64,000 nucleotides of DNA from Clostridia bacterium (GCA_017404985.1 JAFRBK010000014.1:35685-99684); one strand, 5' to 3'. Counted from the stretch's first letter, positions 26,574 to 35,692 are shown. Translations and numbers: made by a program. Notes: generated by a model from the letters alone, not told the origin.

Positions 26574-28049
26574 TCAGGCAGCGCCGGGCTGCTGCGCCGG
26601 AAAGCTGAGGATGAACGTTGTGCCGGCTCCTTCCTTGGAACGGACTTTGATCTTTCCCTCATGGGCGACCACGATGATCCGGGCGATGCTCAGCCCCAGG
26701 CCGTGGCCGCTTGTTTCTGTTTTGCGGGCGGATTCGCTCCGGTAAAATCTTTCAAAAATCTTTGAGATGTCTTCCGCTTTGATCCCGCTCCCCTGGTCGG
26801 AAACGAGCAGTTCTGCCCGGCCGTCCCCGCCTTTGCGGCAGCCCAGGGTCACCGTCGTGCCGGCGCCGGAGTATTTCACCGCGTTATCGCTCAGGATCCG
26901 AAGCACCTGCTTGATCATGTTCCGGTCGGCATTCAGCGTGAAGGAGTCGGCAATCTGCAGGTCAAATTGGTGTTCTTCGTGGATGATGGCCTCCTCCTTC
27001 TGGACCTCCTGCAGCAGTTCCGGAACATCGAACACGGATTTTTCCATCATCAGGGTCTTTTTGTCGTGCCGTGCAAGGAACAGCAGGCTTTCCACGAGTT
27101 CCTTCATGCTCTCCGTCTCCTGGGAAATCGCGGCAATGCCTTCATCCAGAACCTCGGGATCATCCTTTCCCCATCTTTTCAGCATATCCGTGTATCCGCG
27201 GATGACGGCGATCGGGGTTCTCAATTCATGGCTGGCATCCGAAACGAATTGTTTCTGGCTGTTGTAGCTCCGCTCAATTCTGTCCAGCATCGTGTTGATC
27301 ACGCTGGCCAGGTCTTTCAGTTCGTTTTTCGTGCCGGCGATGTTGATGCGGTTGGATAGGTTGTTCTCGGAAAGGGTCGCCGCCATCCCGGCGATATCCC
27401 GGATGGGGGCGAGCACCCGTTTATTCAGCCGGTTCTCGTGGCGGAAGAAGTAGATCATCCGGAAAAGATCCGTCCCCAGCAGCCCCAGGAGCACAAACCC
27501 CGCCAGAACCAGGATGTCCCCGATCTGAACGGTGACCAGCATCTCCCCGTGATTCCGGGAGGAGTAGAAAAACTGCAGTTTCCCGTCGTTCAGGGAACCG
27601 GAAAAAATGCGGGAAACCTGCTGCCCGAATCGGGGAAAAAACCGCTGTTCGGGAATCGTCTCCGTCAGTTCTCCCGTCACAATCCCGTCCACAGCGGGAT
27701 TCTCCGCGGTGATCGCCGCCGTTTCCATTTTGTTCAGCCTTCTTGAAACCGGAATGGACAGGCCGCCCGCAAAAAGAACCAGCACCAGGATCGCGGAAGG
27801 AATAAAGCTTCTGACCAGCTGCAGGCAATAATGCGCCGCAATCCGGAAGGTCAGGGAGAGCCTGATTTTGCTCATGCCGCCGTGCATCCGGCCGCTGAGC
27901 CGGTTGGCGAGCTTCAGTTCCTTCTCCTCCGCTGGTTTCTGAGCAGTCTTTTCCTCTGCCGGATTTCGGACGGCCTTTTCCTCTGCCTGATTCCGGGCCG
28001 CCTTTTCCTTCTGGACCGCTTGTTTTTCTTTACGGTTCTTCTTCGACAT
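26574..28049 (-). CDS. Sensor histidine kinase (HAMP-HisKA-HATPase)
   Basis: A 491-residue membrane kinase. The cytoplasmic N-terminus (1-45) is strongly charged and contains three imperfect copies of an AxxNPAEEK-like unit. It is followed by a first membrane helix near 78-100, an extracytoplasmic sensor of about 75 residues, a second helix near 175-200, and a HAMP domain. The phosphoacceptor His is in SDASHELRTPIAVIRGY. The ATPase domain has N (LSDNAVKYS), DQGSGI, FERFYRSESARK and HGLGLSIARII. The signal is unknown. It overlaps the response regulator by 20 bases, so the two form one translated pair. Confidence 0.93.
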   Translation of the reverse strand: MSKKNRKEKQAVQKEKAARNQAEEKAVRNPAEEKTAQKPAEEKELKLANRLSGRMHGGMSKIRLSLTFRIAAHYCLQLVRSFIPSAILVLVLFAGGLSIPVSRRLNKMETAAITAENPAVDGIVTGELTETIPEQRFFPRFGQQVSRIFSGSLNDGKLQFFYSSRNHGEMLVTVQIGDILVLAGFVLLGLLGTDLFRMIYFFRHENRLNKRVLAPIRDIAGMAATLSENNLSNRINIAGTKNELKDLASVINTMLDRIERSYNSQKQFVSDASHELRTPIAVIRGYTDMLKRWGKDDPEVLDEGIAAISQETESMKELVESLLFLARHDKKTLMMEKSVFDVPELLQEVQKEEAIIHEEHQFDLQIADSFTLNADRNMIKQVLRILSDNAVKYSGAGTTVTLGCRKGGDGRAELLVSDQGSGIKAEDISKIFERFYRSESARKTETSGHGLGLSIARIIVVAHEGKIKVRSKEGAGTTFILSFPAQQPGAA

Positions 28050-28731
28050 TGAATAAATACCCCACAGAGCGAATGGTATGAATGGATTTCAGGTGAAATG
28101 CGTCGTCAATCTTATGGCGCAGATACCGGATATACACGTCCACAATATTGGAGTCGCCGACATAATCGTATCCCCATACTTCGTTCATCAGCTGGTCCCT
28201 GGAAATGGCTTTGTTCCTGTGCTCCATCAGGTAGCGCAGCGTTTCGAACTCCTTCCGCGTCAGCGTCACCGGCTGGCCGCATACCGTCACCTGCCATGAG
28301 TCCGGATTCAGGATGATCGGGCCTTCCTGAATATTCCTGTTCGCCGGAGCTTGTTCCTTCGCCTCGCCCGCCCTGTGCTTTTTCAGCGCCACGCGGATTC
28401 GGGCCAGCAGCTCCTCAATGGCAAACGGCTTGGTCATGTAGTCGTCCGCTCCCATGTCCAGCCCCATCACTTTGTCGGACACATCGTCCTTGGCGGTCAG
28501 CATAATGATCGGCAGGTCGCTGGTATGGCGGAGCCGCCGGCATACCTCGATGCCGCTGAGTTCCGGCAGCATCAGGTCCAGGATCAGCAGGTCCGGATTC
28601 TCGTTCAGAGCGGTATCCAGCCCAGTTCTTCCGTCGTTCGCCACGCTGACCGTATAGCCTTCGTGCTTTAGCTCCAGCTCCAGGAACCGGGCGATTTTCT
28701 TTTCATCTTCAATGATGAGAATATGGGGCAC
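28030..28731 (-). CDS. OmpR-family response regulator
   Basis: A 233-residue regulator. The receiver domain (1-118) has the acidic pocket IIEDE, phosphoacceptor Asp52 in LILDLMLPE, T in MLTAKDD and K in YMTKPF. The winged-helix DNA-binding domain (about 135-230) carries VTLTRKEFETLRYLMEH and VDVYIRYLRHKIDD. The start is the GTG at 28731 behind AAGGAGG. It is the first gene of a pair with the sensor kinase. The targets are not visible; the D,D-carboxypeptidase and the DUF4342 protein are neighbours and could be candidates by position only. Confidence 0.95.
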   Translation of the reverse strand: MPHILIIEDEKKIARFLELELKHEGYTVSVANDGRTGLDTALNENPDLLILDLMLPELSGIEVCRRLRHTSDLPIIMLTAKDDVSDKVMGLDMGADDYMTKPFAIEELLARIRVALKKHRAGEAKEQAPANRNIQEGPIILNPDSWQVTVCGQPVTLTRKEFETLRYLMEHRNKAISRDQLMNEVWGYDYVGDSNIVDVYIRYLRHKIDDAFHLKSIHTIRSVGYLFNVEEEP

Positions 28732-28764
28732 AGTTTTCTCCTCCTTACGTTCTTGCCTGACCCA

Positions 28765-28773
28765 AGTATAGCA
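28765..28773 (-). promoter_or_regulatory. Extended -10 promoter of the two-component operon
   Basis: On the minus strand TG, one base, then TATACT (28765-28770) forms an extended -10 element 34 bases before the GTG start. No good -35 box is present. Confidence 0.45.
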
Positions 28774-28777
28774 CAGA

Positions 28778-28807
28778 AACGGGGGAAATCCCAGGTTTTC
28801 CCCCGTT
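28778..28807 (-). terminator. Terminator-like hairpin after the DUF4342 gene
   Basis: The perfect 11-base arms (28778-28788 and 28797-28807, AACGGGGGAAA type) flank an 8-base loop. It lies 25 bases after the DUF4342 stop and just before the response-regulator promoter. The following T-run is short. Confidence 0.55.
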
Positions 28808-28832
28808 CAGCCGGTTCCGTCCCGTTCGTGTT

Positions 28833-29675
28833 TTATTCGATCGTTGCGGAATGGTATCCGTCCTGTTCCTCTTCAATCGTCATTTTTCCCTCGCTGCTCT
28901 CCACCTGGACGGGAATCTGCAGGGTGGGAACCTGGGCCGCCGAAGCGCTGTAAGCGCTGCGATAGGTGGTCGCGGCGGGGTTGTGCTCAAAGAAGGAATC
29001 CATCTGGGTTTCCAGTTCTTTCACGACTTCGCTGTTCGGATCAGCAGCAGGCTGTGTACCGGCGGCATTCGCTTTTTCCGGGGCAGCTTCTTTCTGAACA
29101 GGGGCTGCCTGGGCAGTTTCTGTCCGAACAGTTTCTTTCTGGGCGGATGCCTTATTCGCTGCATTGTTCCCCGCGTTGAAATTCCTGACGACGTTTTCAA
29201 CGGAAGCCTTCGCATTCTGGGCCGCGTTCCGGACCATTTTTTCCAGGTTGTCGGATGCGAATTCCGTATCCTCTTTGGAGATGGAGAACTGGTATCCGAG
29301 CACCAGGGAAAGCAGGGCGGCCAGGATGGTCAGATGCGGTGCAAAGATCAGGCAGGCCAGGCAGAACAGCACCGACAGGTTAATCACGGAGGAGGACCCC
29401 TTGTTCACATGGAGCCGAAACAGGTACATTTTCTGCAGCCAGTTCATCACGTTGCCCTTGTGCGCTGTTTCTTTTCCGAATACTTTTTCACTCATGTTTC
29501 CCGCCTCATTTCTTTTAGTCTGGTTTTCAGTGTCGTTTTTCAGCTTCCCGTGTTTTTCCAGGTCCACCAGGGCCCGGGCCACATCCCCGTTATGGTAATC
29601 CAGCAGGGATACTGCTTCCTGGTAGGAGATGCCGCTCTTTTGCCGGATCATCTCAATGTCTTCGATGGTGTACAT
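28833..29675 (-). CDS. DUF4342 membrane protein with N-terminal UBA-like domain
   Basis: A 280-residue protein. The ATG at 29675 has GGAGG 9 bases upstream; a more upstream ATG overlaps a likely -10 box and is rejected. Residues 1-42 (MYTIEDIEMIRQKSGISYQE, DYHNGDVARALVDLEKHGK) look like a UBA/TS-N three-helix domain. The DUF4342 part with two hydrophobic stretches (about 95-130) follows, NLSVLFCLACLIF and ILAALLSLVLGYQFS. The C-terminal half is low complexity, rich in Ala, Lys and Glu, and ends in an acidic tail. Function is unknown. It is a single gene with its own terminator-like hairpin. Confidence 0.75.
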   Translation of the reverse strand: MYTIEDIEMIRQKSGISYQEAVSLLDYHNGDVARALVDLEKHGKLKNDTENQTKRNEAGNMSEKVFGKETAHKGNVMNWLQKMYLFRLHVNKGSSSVINLSVLFCLACLIFAPHLTILAALLSLVLGYQFSISKEDTEFASDNLEKMVRNAAQNAKASVENVVRNFNAGNNAANKASAQKETVRTETAQAAPVQKEAAPEKANAAGTQPAADPNSEVVKELETQMDSFFEHNPAATTYRSAYSASAAQVPTLQIPVQVESSEGKMTIEEEQDGYHSATIE

Positions 29676-29758
29676 TGGTTCGTACCTCCGTTCCTTTCCT
29701 GATTGCGGGGGTAATTGTATCATGTTCTTTCCCGCGTTGCCTGAAAACCGGAGGAAGA

Positions 29759-29777
29759 TTCGATTAGAATTCGATTA
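29759..29777. repeat. Direct repeat TTCGATTA, two copies 11 bases apart
   Basis: TTCGATTA at 29759-29766 and again at 29770-29777 sit about one helical turn apart, upstream of the FGGY kinase promoter candidate. The layout is that of a regulator binding site. Confidence 0.35.
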
Positions 29778-29796
29778 AAAAAACATTGGATGATGG

Positions 29797-29826
29797 TTTA
29801 CAGGGCTGTTCCCTTTGTGATACCAT
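29797..29826 (+). promoter_or_regulatory. Promoter candidate for the FGGY kinase-hprK cluster
   Basis: TTTACA (29797-29802) and TACCAT (29821-29826) are 18 bases apart, about 45 bases before the ATG. The boxes are only fair matches. Confidence 0.35.
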
Positions 29827-29871
29827 ACTATATAGGGAAAAATTGATATTATTCACGGGGAGGACGACAGT

Positions 29872-31461
29872 ATGCAGGTTGAAACGATCAAAAACGGAAA
29901 AGCCATTCTCGGAATTGAATTCGGATCCACGAGAATCAAGAGCGTTCTGATCGACGAAAATAACAATGTGCTCGCTTCCGGCAGCCACGAATGGGAAAAT
30001 GACCTGATCGGCGGCATCTGGACCTATAGCCAGGACGCCATCATGAAGGGGCTGCAAAGCAGTTATGCGGACCTGAAAAAGAATGTGGAAAAGAAATACG
30101 GCCTGAAGCTGACCGGATTCGGCGCGGTCGGGATCAGCGCCATGATGCACGGATATCTCCCTTTTGATGAAAACATGCAGCTGCTGGTTCCTTTCCGTAC
30201 CTGGCGGAATACGATCACCGGCGAAGCGGCGCAGAAGCTCACGAAGCTGTTCAAGTTCAATATGCCGCAGCGCTGGAGCCTGAGCCATTTGTACCAGGCC
30301 ATTCTGAACGGGGAAAGCCATGTTTCGGACATCCGTTTCCTGACCACCCTGGCTGGCTGGATTCATTTCCTCCTGACCGGGGAAAAGGTCCTCGGTATCG
30401 GCGATGCCAGCGGAATGATGCCCATCGACAGTGACACTCTGGATTATAACGCTTCCATGGTCGCCGCCTTTGACAAGCTGGTGGCGGAGAAAAACTATCC
30501 CTGGAAGCTGAATGAAATCCTCCCCCGTGTGCTGTGTGCCGGCCAGGATGCCGGGAATCTGACGCCGGAAGGCGCGCTGCTGCTTGACCCGGCCGGGGAC
30601 CTGAAAGCCGGCTGCCCTGTCTGCCCTCCGGAAGGTGATGCCGGCACCGGAATGGTTGCAACCAACAGTGTCCGTGCCAGGACGGGGAACGTCAGCGCCG
30701 GAACGTCCATCTTCAGCATGATTGTGCTGGAAAAGCCCCTCAGCAAGTATTATCCGGAGATTGATATTGTCACCACGCCCACCGGTAAGCAGGTCGGCAT
30801 GGTCCACTGCAACAGCTGTTCCAGCGATATTAACGCGTGGATTTCCCTTTTCCGGGAATTCGGCGAAGTCATGGGCTGCAGTTTCTCCTCCGGCGAGGTT
30901 TTCAAAAAACTGTTCCAGATATCGCTGGAGGGCGATAAGGATTGCGGCGGCATTGTCAGCTTTAACTATTTCGCGGGCGAGCCCGTCACCGGGCTGGAAG
31001 AAGGGCGCCCCATGCTGCTTCGCCGCCCCGATGCAACGATGAATATCGCCAATTTCATGCGCGCCCAGATTTATGCCAGTATGGAGACTCTGAAATACGG
31101 CATGGAAATCATGAATGCGGAGCATGTGGCCATTGACCAGGTTTACGGCCATGGCGGCCTGTTCAAAACGCCCGGGGTGGCCCAGAGCTATCTTGCGGCA
31201 GCCATCCATGCCCCGGTGACCGTCATGGAAACCGCGGGTGAGGGCGGCGCCTGGGGAATTGCCGTTCTGGCCGGTTACCGGATTTTCCGGAAGGAAAACC
31301 AGACGCTGGAGGATTATCTGGACAACCAGGTGTTCAGCGGCATGGCGCAGAGCACGATCGTTCCGGATCCCACGGATGAAGCCGGGTTTGATGCGTATAT
31401 GAAGCGGTTTGTTTCCTGCATCCCGGCCCAGAAAGCCGCTGTGGACGGCCTGAAAAACTGA
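29872..31461 (+). CDS. FGGY-family carbohydrate kinase, probably L-ribulokinase-like
   Basis: A 529-residue sugar kinase. The N-terminal phosphate loop is LGIEFGSTRIKSVLIDE, AVGISAMMHGYLPFD lies in the sugar site, and EGDAGTGMVATNSVR holds the catalytic Asp. TGNVSAGTSIFSM and the C-terminal GHGGLFKTPGVAQSYLAAA complete the ATP site. The pattern 'SAMMHGYLPFD...LVPFRTWRN' matches the ribulokinase-like group that I recall from Bacteroides and bifidobacteria. Xylulokinase remains possible. It heads a tight plus-strand cluster and overlaps the HAD phosphatase start by one base. The start is ATG behind GGGGAGGA. Confidence 0.88.
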   Translation: MQVETIKNGKAILGIEFGSTRIKSVLIDENNNVLASGSHEWENDLIGGIWTYSQDAIMKGLQSSYADLKKNVEKKYGLKLTGFGAVGISAMMHGYLPFDENMQLLVPFRTWRNTITGEAAQKLTKLFKFNMPQRWSLSHLYQAILNGESHVSDIRFLTTLAGWIHFLLTGEKVLGIGDASGMMPIDSDTLDYNASMVAAFDKLVAEKNYPWKLNEILPRVLCAGQDAGNLTPEGALLLDPAGDLKAGCPVCPPEGDAGTGMVATNSVRARTGNVSAGTSIFSMIVLEKPLSKYYPEIDIVTTPTGKQVGMVHCNSCSSDINAWISLFREFGEVMGCSFSSGEVFKKLFQISLEGDKDCGGIVSFNYFAGEPVTGLEEGRPMLLRRPDATMNIANFMRAQIYASMETLKYGMEIMNAEHVAIDQVYGHGGLFKTPGVAQSYLAAAIHAPVTVMETAGEGGAWGIAVLAGYRIFRKENQTLEDYLDNQVFSGMAQSTIVPDPTDEAGFDAYMKRFVSCIPAQKAAVDGLKN

Positions 31462-32282
31462 TGAAGAATGGATTTTTGCTCAAAGCAGTCGTTTTTGACC
31501 TTGATGATACCCTGCTCCGGGATGACAGGACCATTTCAGCGTTTACCCTGAACGTTCTTCGCGAACTTCACCGCCGGGGTGTTGCCGTCATTCCCGCCAG
31601 CGGGCGGGCCCAGATGAGCATGCATCCCTTTGTGGACCAGATCGGTTGCTCGGAGTATTATATTTCGGGGAACGGGGCTGAGATCTGGCGGACCGCTGAT
31701 GACCGGAACCTATTCCGTACCGTTTTCCCCGTGGAAACCGCCCATCAGATTGTCCGCTTCGGCAATGAGTATGGCTGCTATATGCAGACGTATGATGAAA
31801 CCAGGTTTTTCTATAACCGCAAAGGGCATTATGCGGACGCTTATGCGGCTTCGGCCATGCTGGAAGGGGAATGTGTGGGCGACCTGCTTTCCTTTATCCG
31901 GCAGCCGGTCACCAAGATCCTGATGATGGATGAGCCGCAGCGGATTGACCTGATGCTGAAGGATGCCTGCCGCCGCTTCAGCGGGCTTGCCTCCGCAACG
32001 AGTTCAAAGCCTGTTTATCTGGAGTTTAACCCTCCCGATGCTACGAAAGGGCTTGCGTTGTCCAGGGTGCTCAGCCTGCTGGGCATCTCCCCTGCCGAAA
32101 CCGCTGCTTTCGGAGACAGCCTGAACGACCGGAGCATGCTGGAATTGTGCGGCTTGTCCGTCTGTGTCCGCAATGCCAGGCCCGAACTGTATTCCATCTG
32201 TGATGATGTCTGCCTTTCCAACCAGGAAGACGGCGTCGCCGAATATCTGCAAAGACATTTTCTTCAGGAGATGAGCCCTTGA
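31461..32282 (+). CDS. Cof-type HAD phosphatase
   Basis: A 273-residue HAD superfamily hydrolase of the Cof class, which dephosphorylates sugar phosphates or flavin mononucleotide-like molecules. Motif I is VVFDLDDTLL (nucleophile and acid Asp), motif II is VIPASGRAQ, the capping domain covers about 85-190, and motif IV is AAFGDSLNDRSML. It overlaps the upstream kinase (TGATG-type junction) and the downstream hprK, so it is coupled to both. Clearing excess sugar phosphate produced by the kinases is a reasonable guess, not shown by the sequence. Confidence 0.9.
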   Translation: MKNGFLLKAVVFDLDDTLLRDDRTISAFTLNVLRELHRRGVAVIPASGRAQMSMHPFVDQIGCSEYYISGNGAEIWRTADDRNLFRTVFPVETAHQIVRFGNEYGCYMQTYDETRFFYNRKGHYADAYAASAMLEGECVGDLLSFIRQPVTKILMMDEPQRIDLMLKDACRRFSGLASATSSKPVYLEFNPPDATKGLALSRVLSLLGISPAETAAFGDSLNDRSMLELCGLSVCVRNARPELYSICDDVCLSNQEDGVAEYLQRHFLQEMSP

Positions 32283-33190
32283 TCTCAGCGAAGGATTTTC
32301 AGGAAGCGCTGCATCTGGAATGCCTGGTGGATTCCCCGCGGGACAGCTGGAACATCCGTACGCCGGACCTGAACCGGCCCGGCATGCAGTTTTGCGGCTT
32401 TTACGAGTATTTTGCTTTTGAACGGCCCCAGGTCATCGGCAAAGTCGAGATGGCGTATCTGGAGCAGCTGTCTCCCGAGGTGCGCCGTAACACGCTGGAA
32501 CAGTATTACACCTACCGTTTTCCCTGCGTGATCGTCTGCCGGGGCCAGGTTCCTCCGAAGGAACTGCTTGAAATCGCGGAAAAACACCAGGTCCATTTGT
32601 TCCGTACGTCCCTGGTGACCACAAAGTTTTGTTCCGCGGCGATCAATTATCTCAACCGCTGCCTGGCGCCCCATATGACCCGCCACGGGGTTCTGCTGGA
32701 TGTTTACGGCGTCGGGGTGCTGCTGAGCGGCAAAAGCGGCGTCGGCAAAAGTGAGGCTGCTCTGGAGCTGGTCAAGCGTGGCCACCAGCTGGTCGCCGAT
32801 GATATCGTGGATATCTGCCGGATCGCCGATGACCGCCTGATCGGAACCTGCCCCGAAAAAGTGCGTCATTATATGGAAATCCGTGGAATCGGGATTATTG
32901 ATGTCAAAGCCCTGTATGGCGTTGGATCTGTCAGCCTGAGCAAGACGATTGACCTGATTATCGAACTGGAAACATGGAATAATCAGAAATTCTATGACCG
33001 GATCGGCTTTGAGGACCATACGATCGAACTGATGGGGGTTCAGGTTCCCTATCTGGTGATGCCCGTCAAGCCCGGCCGAAATCTGGCGATTATTGTGGAA
33101 GTGGCCGCCAGGAATCTCAGCCTGAAGCGAATGGGTCATAATGCCGCCCGGGAACTCAGCGCAGGAATCATGGAAAGCATTGAAGAATAA
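32279..33190 (+). CDS. hprK: HPr kinase/phosphorylase
   Basis: A 303-residue bifunctional enzyme that phosphorylates Ser46 of HPr when sugar phosphates are high and removes the phosphate when they are low, controlling carbon catabolite repression. The N-terminal MurF-like domain spans 1-130. The P-loop is LLSGKSGVGKSEAALEL, followed by LVADDIVDI and the family signature MEIRGIGIIDVKALYGVGSV. The C-terminal part has LVMPVKPGRNLAIIVEVAA. The start is the TTG at 32279, set by AGGAG 8 bases upstream, overlapping the HAD stop. The partner ptsH is not in the window. Confidence 0.97.
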   Translation: MISAKDFQEALHLECLVDSPRDSWNIRTPDLNRPGMQFCGFYEYFAFERPQVIGKVEMAYLEQLSPEVRRNTLEQYYTYRFPCVIVCRGQVPPKELLEIAEKHQVHLFRTSLVTTKFCSAAINYLNRCLAPHMTRHGVLLDVYGVGVLLSGKSGVGKSEAALELVKRGHQLVADDIVDICRIADDRLIGTCPEKVRHYMEIRGIGIIDVKALYGVGSVSLSKTIDLIIELETWNNQKFYDRIGFEDHTIELMGVQVPYLVMPVKPGRNLAIIVEVAARNLSLKRMGHNAARELSAGIMESIEE

Positions 33191-33214
33191 TTAAGTGAAC
33201 AGGAGGAAAGCATC

Positions 33215-34156
33215 ATGGTCAGGATCGGTATTGATGTTGGAGGCACAGGCATCCAGACAGGCGTTGTCAGCAGTGATGGAAAAATTCTTGCGGAGGAATC
33301 GATTGTCACGTTGACGGATATTCCTTTTTCGGACCAGATTGTCAGAATGACGGACAGCGTCCGTTCCGTGCTGAAGTCCGCAGGCATGACGGAAGATGAC
33401 GTGGAATTGGTTGGCGTCGGCATTCCGGGCATCGCGTCGCGGGAAACGGGCGAAGTCATCAAATGTACCAATATGGGATGGTCTCATGTTCCTTTCCGGA
33501 CGGAATGGGAAAAGAATTTCCCGAAAACCGTATTGATCGAAAACGATGCGAACGTCGCCGCGCTGGCGGAAAGCGTTGCCGGCGTCAGTGCGGGTTCTTC
33601 CTCCAGTGTGTTTATTACCATCGGAACGGGAATCGGAAGCGGTATTGTCATTGACGGCAAAATCTGGTCCGGTTTCCATGGGATCGGCGGGGAACTTGGC
33701 CATACCATCATGGACCTGGACGGCGTCCCCTGCACCTGCGGCAACCACGGCTGCCTGGAACGCTATTGTTCCGCCACTGCGCTGATCCGGATGGCCCGGG
33801 AAGCGGTTGTGGATCAGCCGGACTGCCGTATTCTGAAGGAAGTCGGAGGCGATCCGAACAGAATTTCTGCCAGAACCGTGATCGACCTTGCCCGGGAGGC
33901 AGATCCCCTGGCGACCGCTCTTTATCAGCGCTGGATCTCGTATCTCGGCCAGGCCATTGCGAATGTGGCGAACTTCCTGGATCCTGAAATCATTGTTCTC
34001 GGCGGCGGCGTCAGTAAAGCCGGTGCTTTCCTTCTTGATGCTGTCACAGAAGAATTCCCGAAATACGTTTTGTTCAGGGATCAGCTTCTGCCGGAAATCA
34101 AGCTGGCGGTTCTTGGGGCTAAAGCGGGAATCATTGGGGCTGCCATGCTGAGCTGA
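33215..34156 (+). CDS. ROK-family glucokinase
   Basis: A 313-residue kinase that phosphorylates glucose with ATP. The phosphate-1 motif is RIGIDVGGTGIQTGVV, and ENDANVAALAE contains the catalytic-site region. TIGTGIGSGIVIDGKIW and the ROK zinc signature with CTCGNHGCLERYCSATA (His-Cys3 site) are clear. The C-terminus has IIVLGGGVSKAG. The length matches GlcK. It follows hprK by 24 bases and has a GAGGAAAG ribosome site. With HprK it places glucose entry and carbon control in one unit. Confidence 0.93.
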   Translation: MVRIGIDVGGTGIQTGVVSSDGKILAEESIVTLTDIPFSDQIVRMTDSVRSVLKSAGMTEDDVELVGVGIPGIASRETGEVIKCTNMGWSHVPFRTEWEKNFPKTVLIENDANVAALAESVAGVSAGSSSSVFITIGTGIGSGIVIDGKIWSGFHGIGGELGHTIMDLDGVPCTCGNHGCLERYCSATALIRMAREAVVDQPDCRILKEVGGDPNRISARTVIDLAREADPLATALYQRWISYLGQAIANVANFLDPEIIVLGGGVSKAGAFLLDAVTEEFPKYVLFRDQLLPEIKLAVLGAKAGIIGAAMLS

Positions 34157-34202
34157 TGTGATTTCTTGCTGATATTTTTTCTTGTTTGAAAGGGAATCTG
34201 CC

Positions 34203-35642
34203 ATGTCCGAGTATATTTTCAGTATCAGGCGGGATGGAAACGCGCAGCTGGACGGATATGAGGGAAACGACAGGCAGCTGTCCATTCCTTCCGCTTATAA
34301 CGGCCATCCGGTCACCGTGATCGGAGACAATGCTTTTTCCTGGCAATCATTTATCCAGACAGTGATCATTCCCGATACGGTTGTTACGATCGGTGAAGCT
34401 GCCTTTTCCTGGTGCGAATCGTTGGTTCATATCACCATTCCTCCGTCAGTGAAAACCATCGGGGAATGGGCATTTATCGGTTGTTCCTCCCTGTCGGAGA
34501 TTTCCCTGCCCCAGGGGGTCCGCAAGATCAACTATTCGGCATTTCAGTCCTGCACTTCCCTGACCAGCGTGGATATTCCCGATTCGGTGAAATCCATCGG
34601 GCCGGAAGCATTTTCAGAATGCCGGAACCTGGAGTCCGTCCTCCTGCCCAAAGCGCTGACATCCATCGGGGACTGTGCGTTTTCCGCCTGCGAAAAGCTT
34701 CGTTCCATATCGATTCCCGACCAACTGTCGAGTCTCGGAAGCAATGTTTTCTCGGGATGCATTTCTCTCTCCGAATTTGTCGTTTCTCCGAACCATGCTG
34801 TTTTTTCCGTCATCGACGGGGCTCTGATGAACAAATCCGAATCAACGCTCGTTTTCTTCCCTTTTAACAGCGGGATTCGGGAATATACGGTTCCGGATGG
34901 CATCCGGGTCATCGGGGAGGAATCCTTCGCCGGACGGAATACTGTGGAACGGATTATCCTTCCGGATTCAGTCCGCACCATCGAACAGAAAGCGTTTTAC
35001 AGCTGCCGTTCGCTGAAATCCATTGACTTGCCGGACTCCATTACCCGGATTGCCTCCAGCGCCTTCCATAGCTGTTCTTCCCTGGAATCCATCCGTCTTC
35101 CGAAAGGGCTTTCCGTTCTGGAATACAGTCTGTTTTACGCCTGCCATTCCATGTCTTCGGTCCAGCTTCCGGAAGGGCTGAAAATTATTGCCCCCTGCTG
35201 TTTCAGCGGCTGCTCTGCTCTGGCCGAAATCAATTTGCCGGATGGTCTGCTGGAAATCGGTGAATCTGCGTTTGAGGGCTGCAGGTCGCTCGAATCGGTC
35301 GATCTTCCCGGCAGCCTGGAAACGCTTGGCCAGCATGCTTTTGGCTCCTGTGAAATGCTTGATTCTGTTTCGATCGGCGCAGGCCTGAAAACTATTCCGT
35401 CCCGGGCCTTCTCCAGATGCCAGAACCTGAATCATGTCACGCTTCGCGAAGGGCTGGAAGTCATTGAATCGGAAGCCTTTGATAATTGCGAGAATCTGCT
35501 CTCTCTCCAGATGCCCTCTTCCCTGGTGGATATTGCCCCCGACGCCTTTAACGAATGCAGGCATCTGATGCTTTTTGTGTATCCTGATTCCTATGCGCAC
35601 AATTTCGCAAAGGACTATAGTTATTTGTATTCTGAAGTGTAG
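34203..35642 (+). CDS. BspA-like leucine-rich-repeat (LRR_5) protein
   Basis: A 479-residue protein made almost wholly of about 18 LRR_5 repeats of 23 residues with the pattern 'xxIGxxAFxxCxxLxSIxLPxx' from residue 40 to 465. The N-terminal cap is MSEYIFSIRRDGNAQLDGY. There is no signal peptide and no cell-wall sorting signal, which is unusual because many BspA proteins are secreted; this one may be cytoplasmic. The ATG at 34203 has AAAGGGA upstream; a TTG seven codons earlier is an alternative. It lies 46 bases after glucokinase and ends at a good terminator. The role is probably protein binding. Confidence 0.88.
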   Translation: MSEYIFSIRRDGNAQLDGYEGNDRQLSIPSAYNGHPVTVIGDNAFSWQSFIQTVIIPDTVVTIGEAAFSWCESLVHITIPPSVKTIGEWAFIGCSSLSEISLPQGVRKINYSAFQSCTSLTSVDIPDSVKSIGPEAFSECRNLESVLLPKALTSIGDCAFSACEKLRSISIPDQLSSLGSNVFSGCISLSEFVVSPNHAVFSVIDGALMNKSESTLVFFPFNSGIREYTVPDGIRVIGEESFAGRNTVERIILPDSVRTIEQKAFYSCRSLKSIDLPDSITRIASSAFHSCSSLESIRLPKGLSVLEYSLFYACHSMSSVQLPEGLKIIAPCCFSGCSALAEINLPDGLLEIGESAFEGCRSLESVDLPGSLETLGQHAFGSCEMLDSVSIGAGLKTIPSRAFSRCQNLNHVTLREGLEVIESEAFDNCENLLSLQMPSSLVDIAPDAFNECRHLMLFVYPDSYAHNFAKDYSYLYSEV

Positions 35643-35692
35643 CCCGTTCGAACTCCTTTCCGGATAATCCGAACTCCGCTCGCAAAGAAATG

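Noticed and set aside
29764-31209. A 481-codon minus-strand open frame
   Set aside because: It is antisense to the FGGY kinase, which has strong family motifs.
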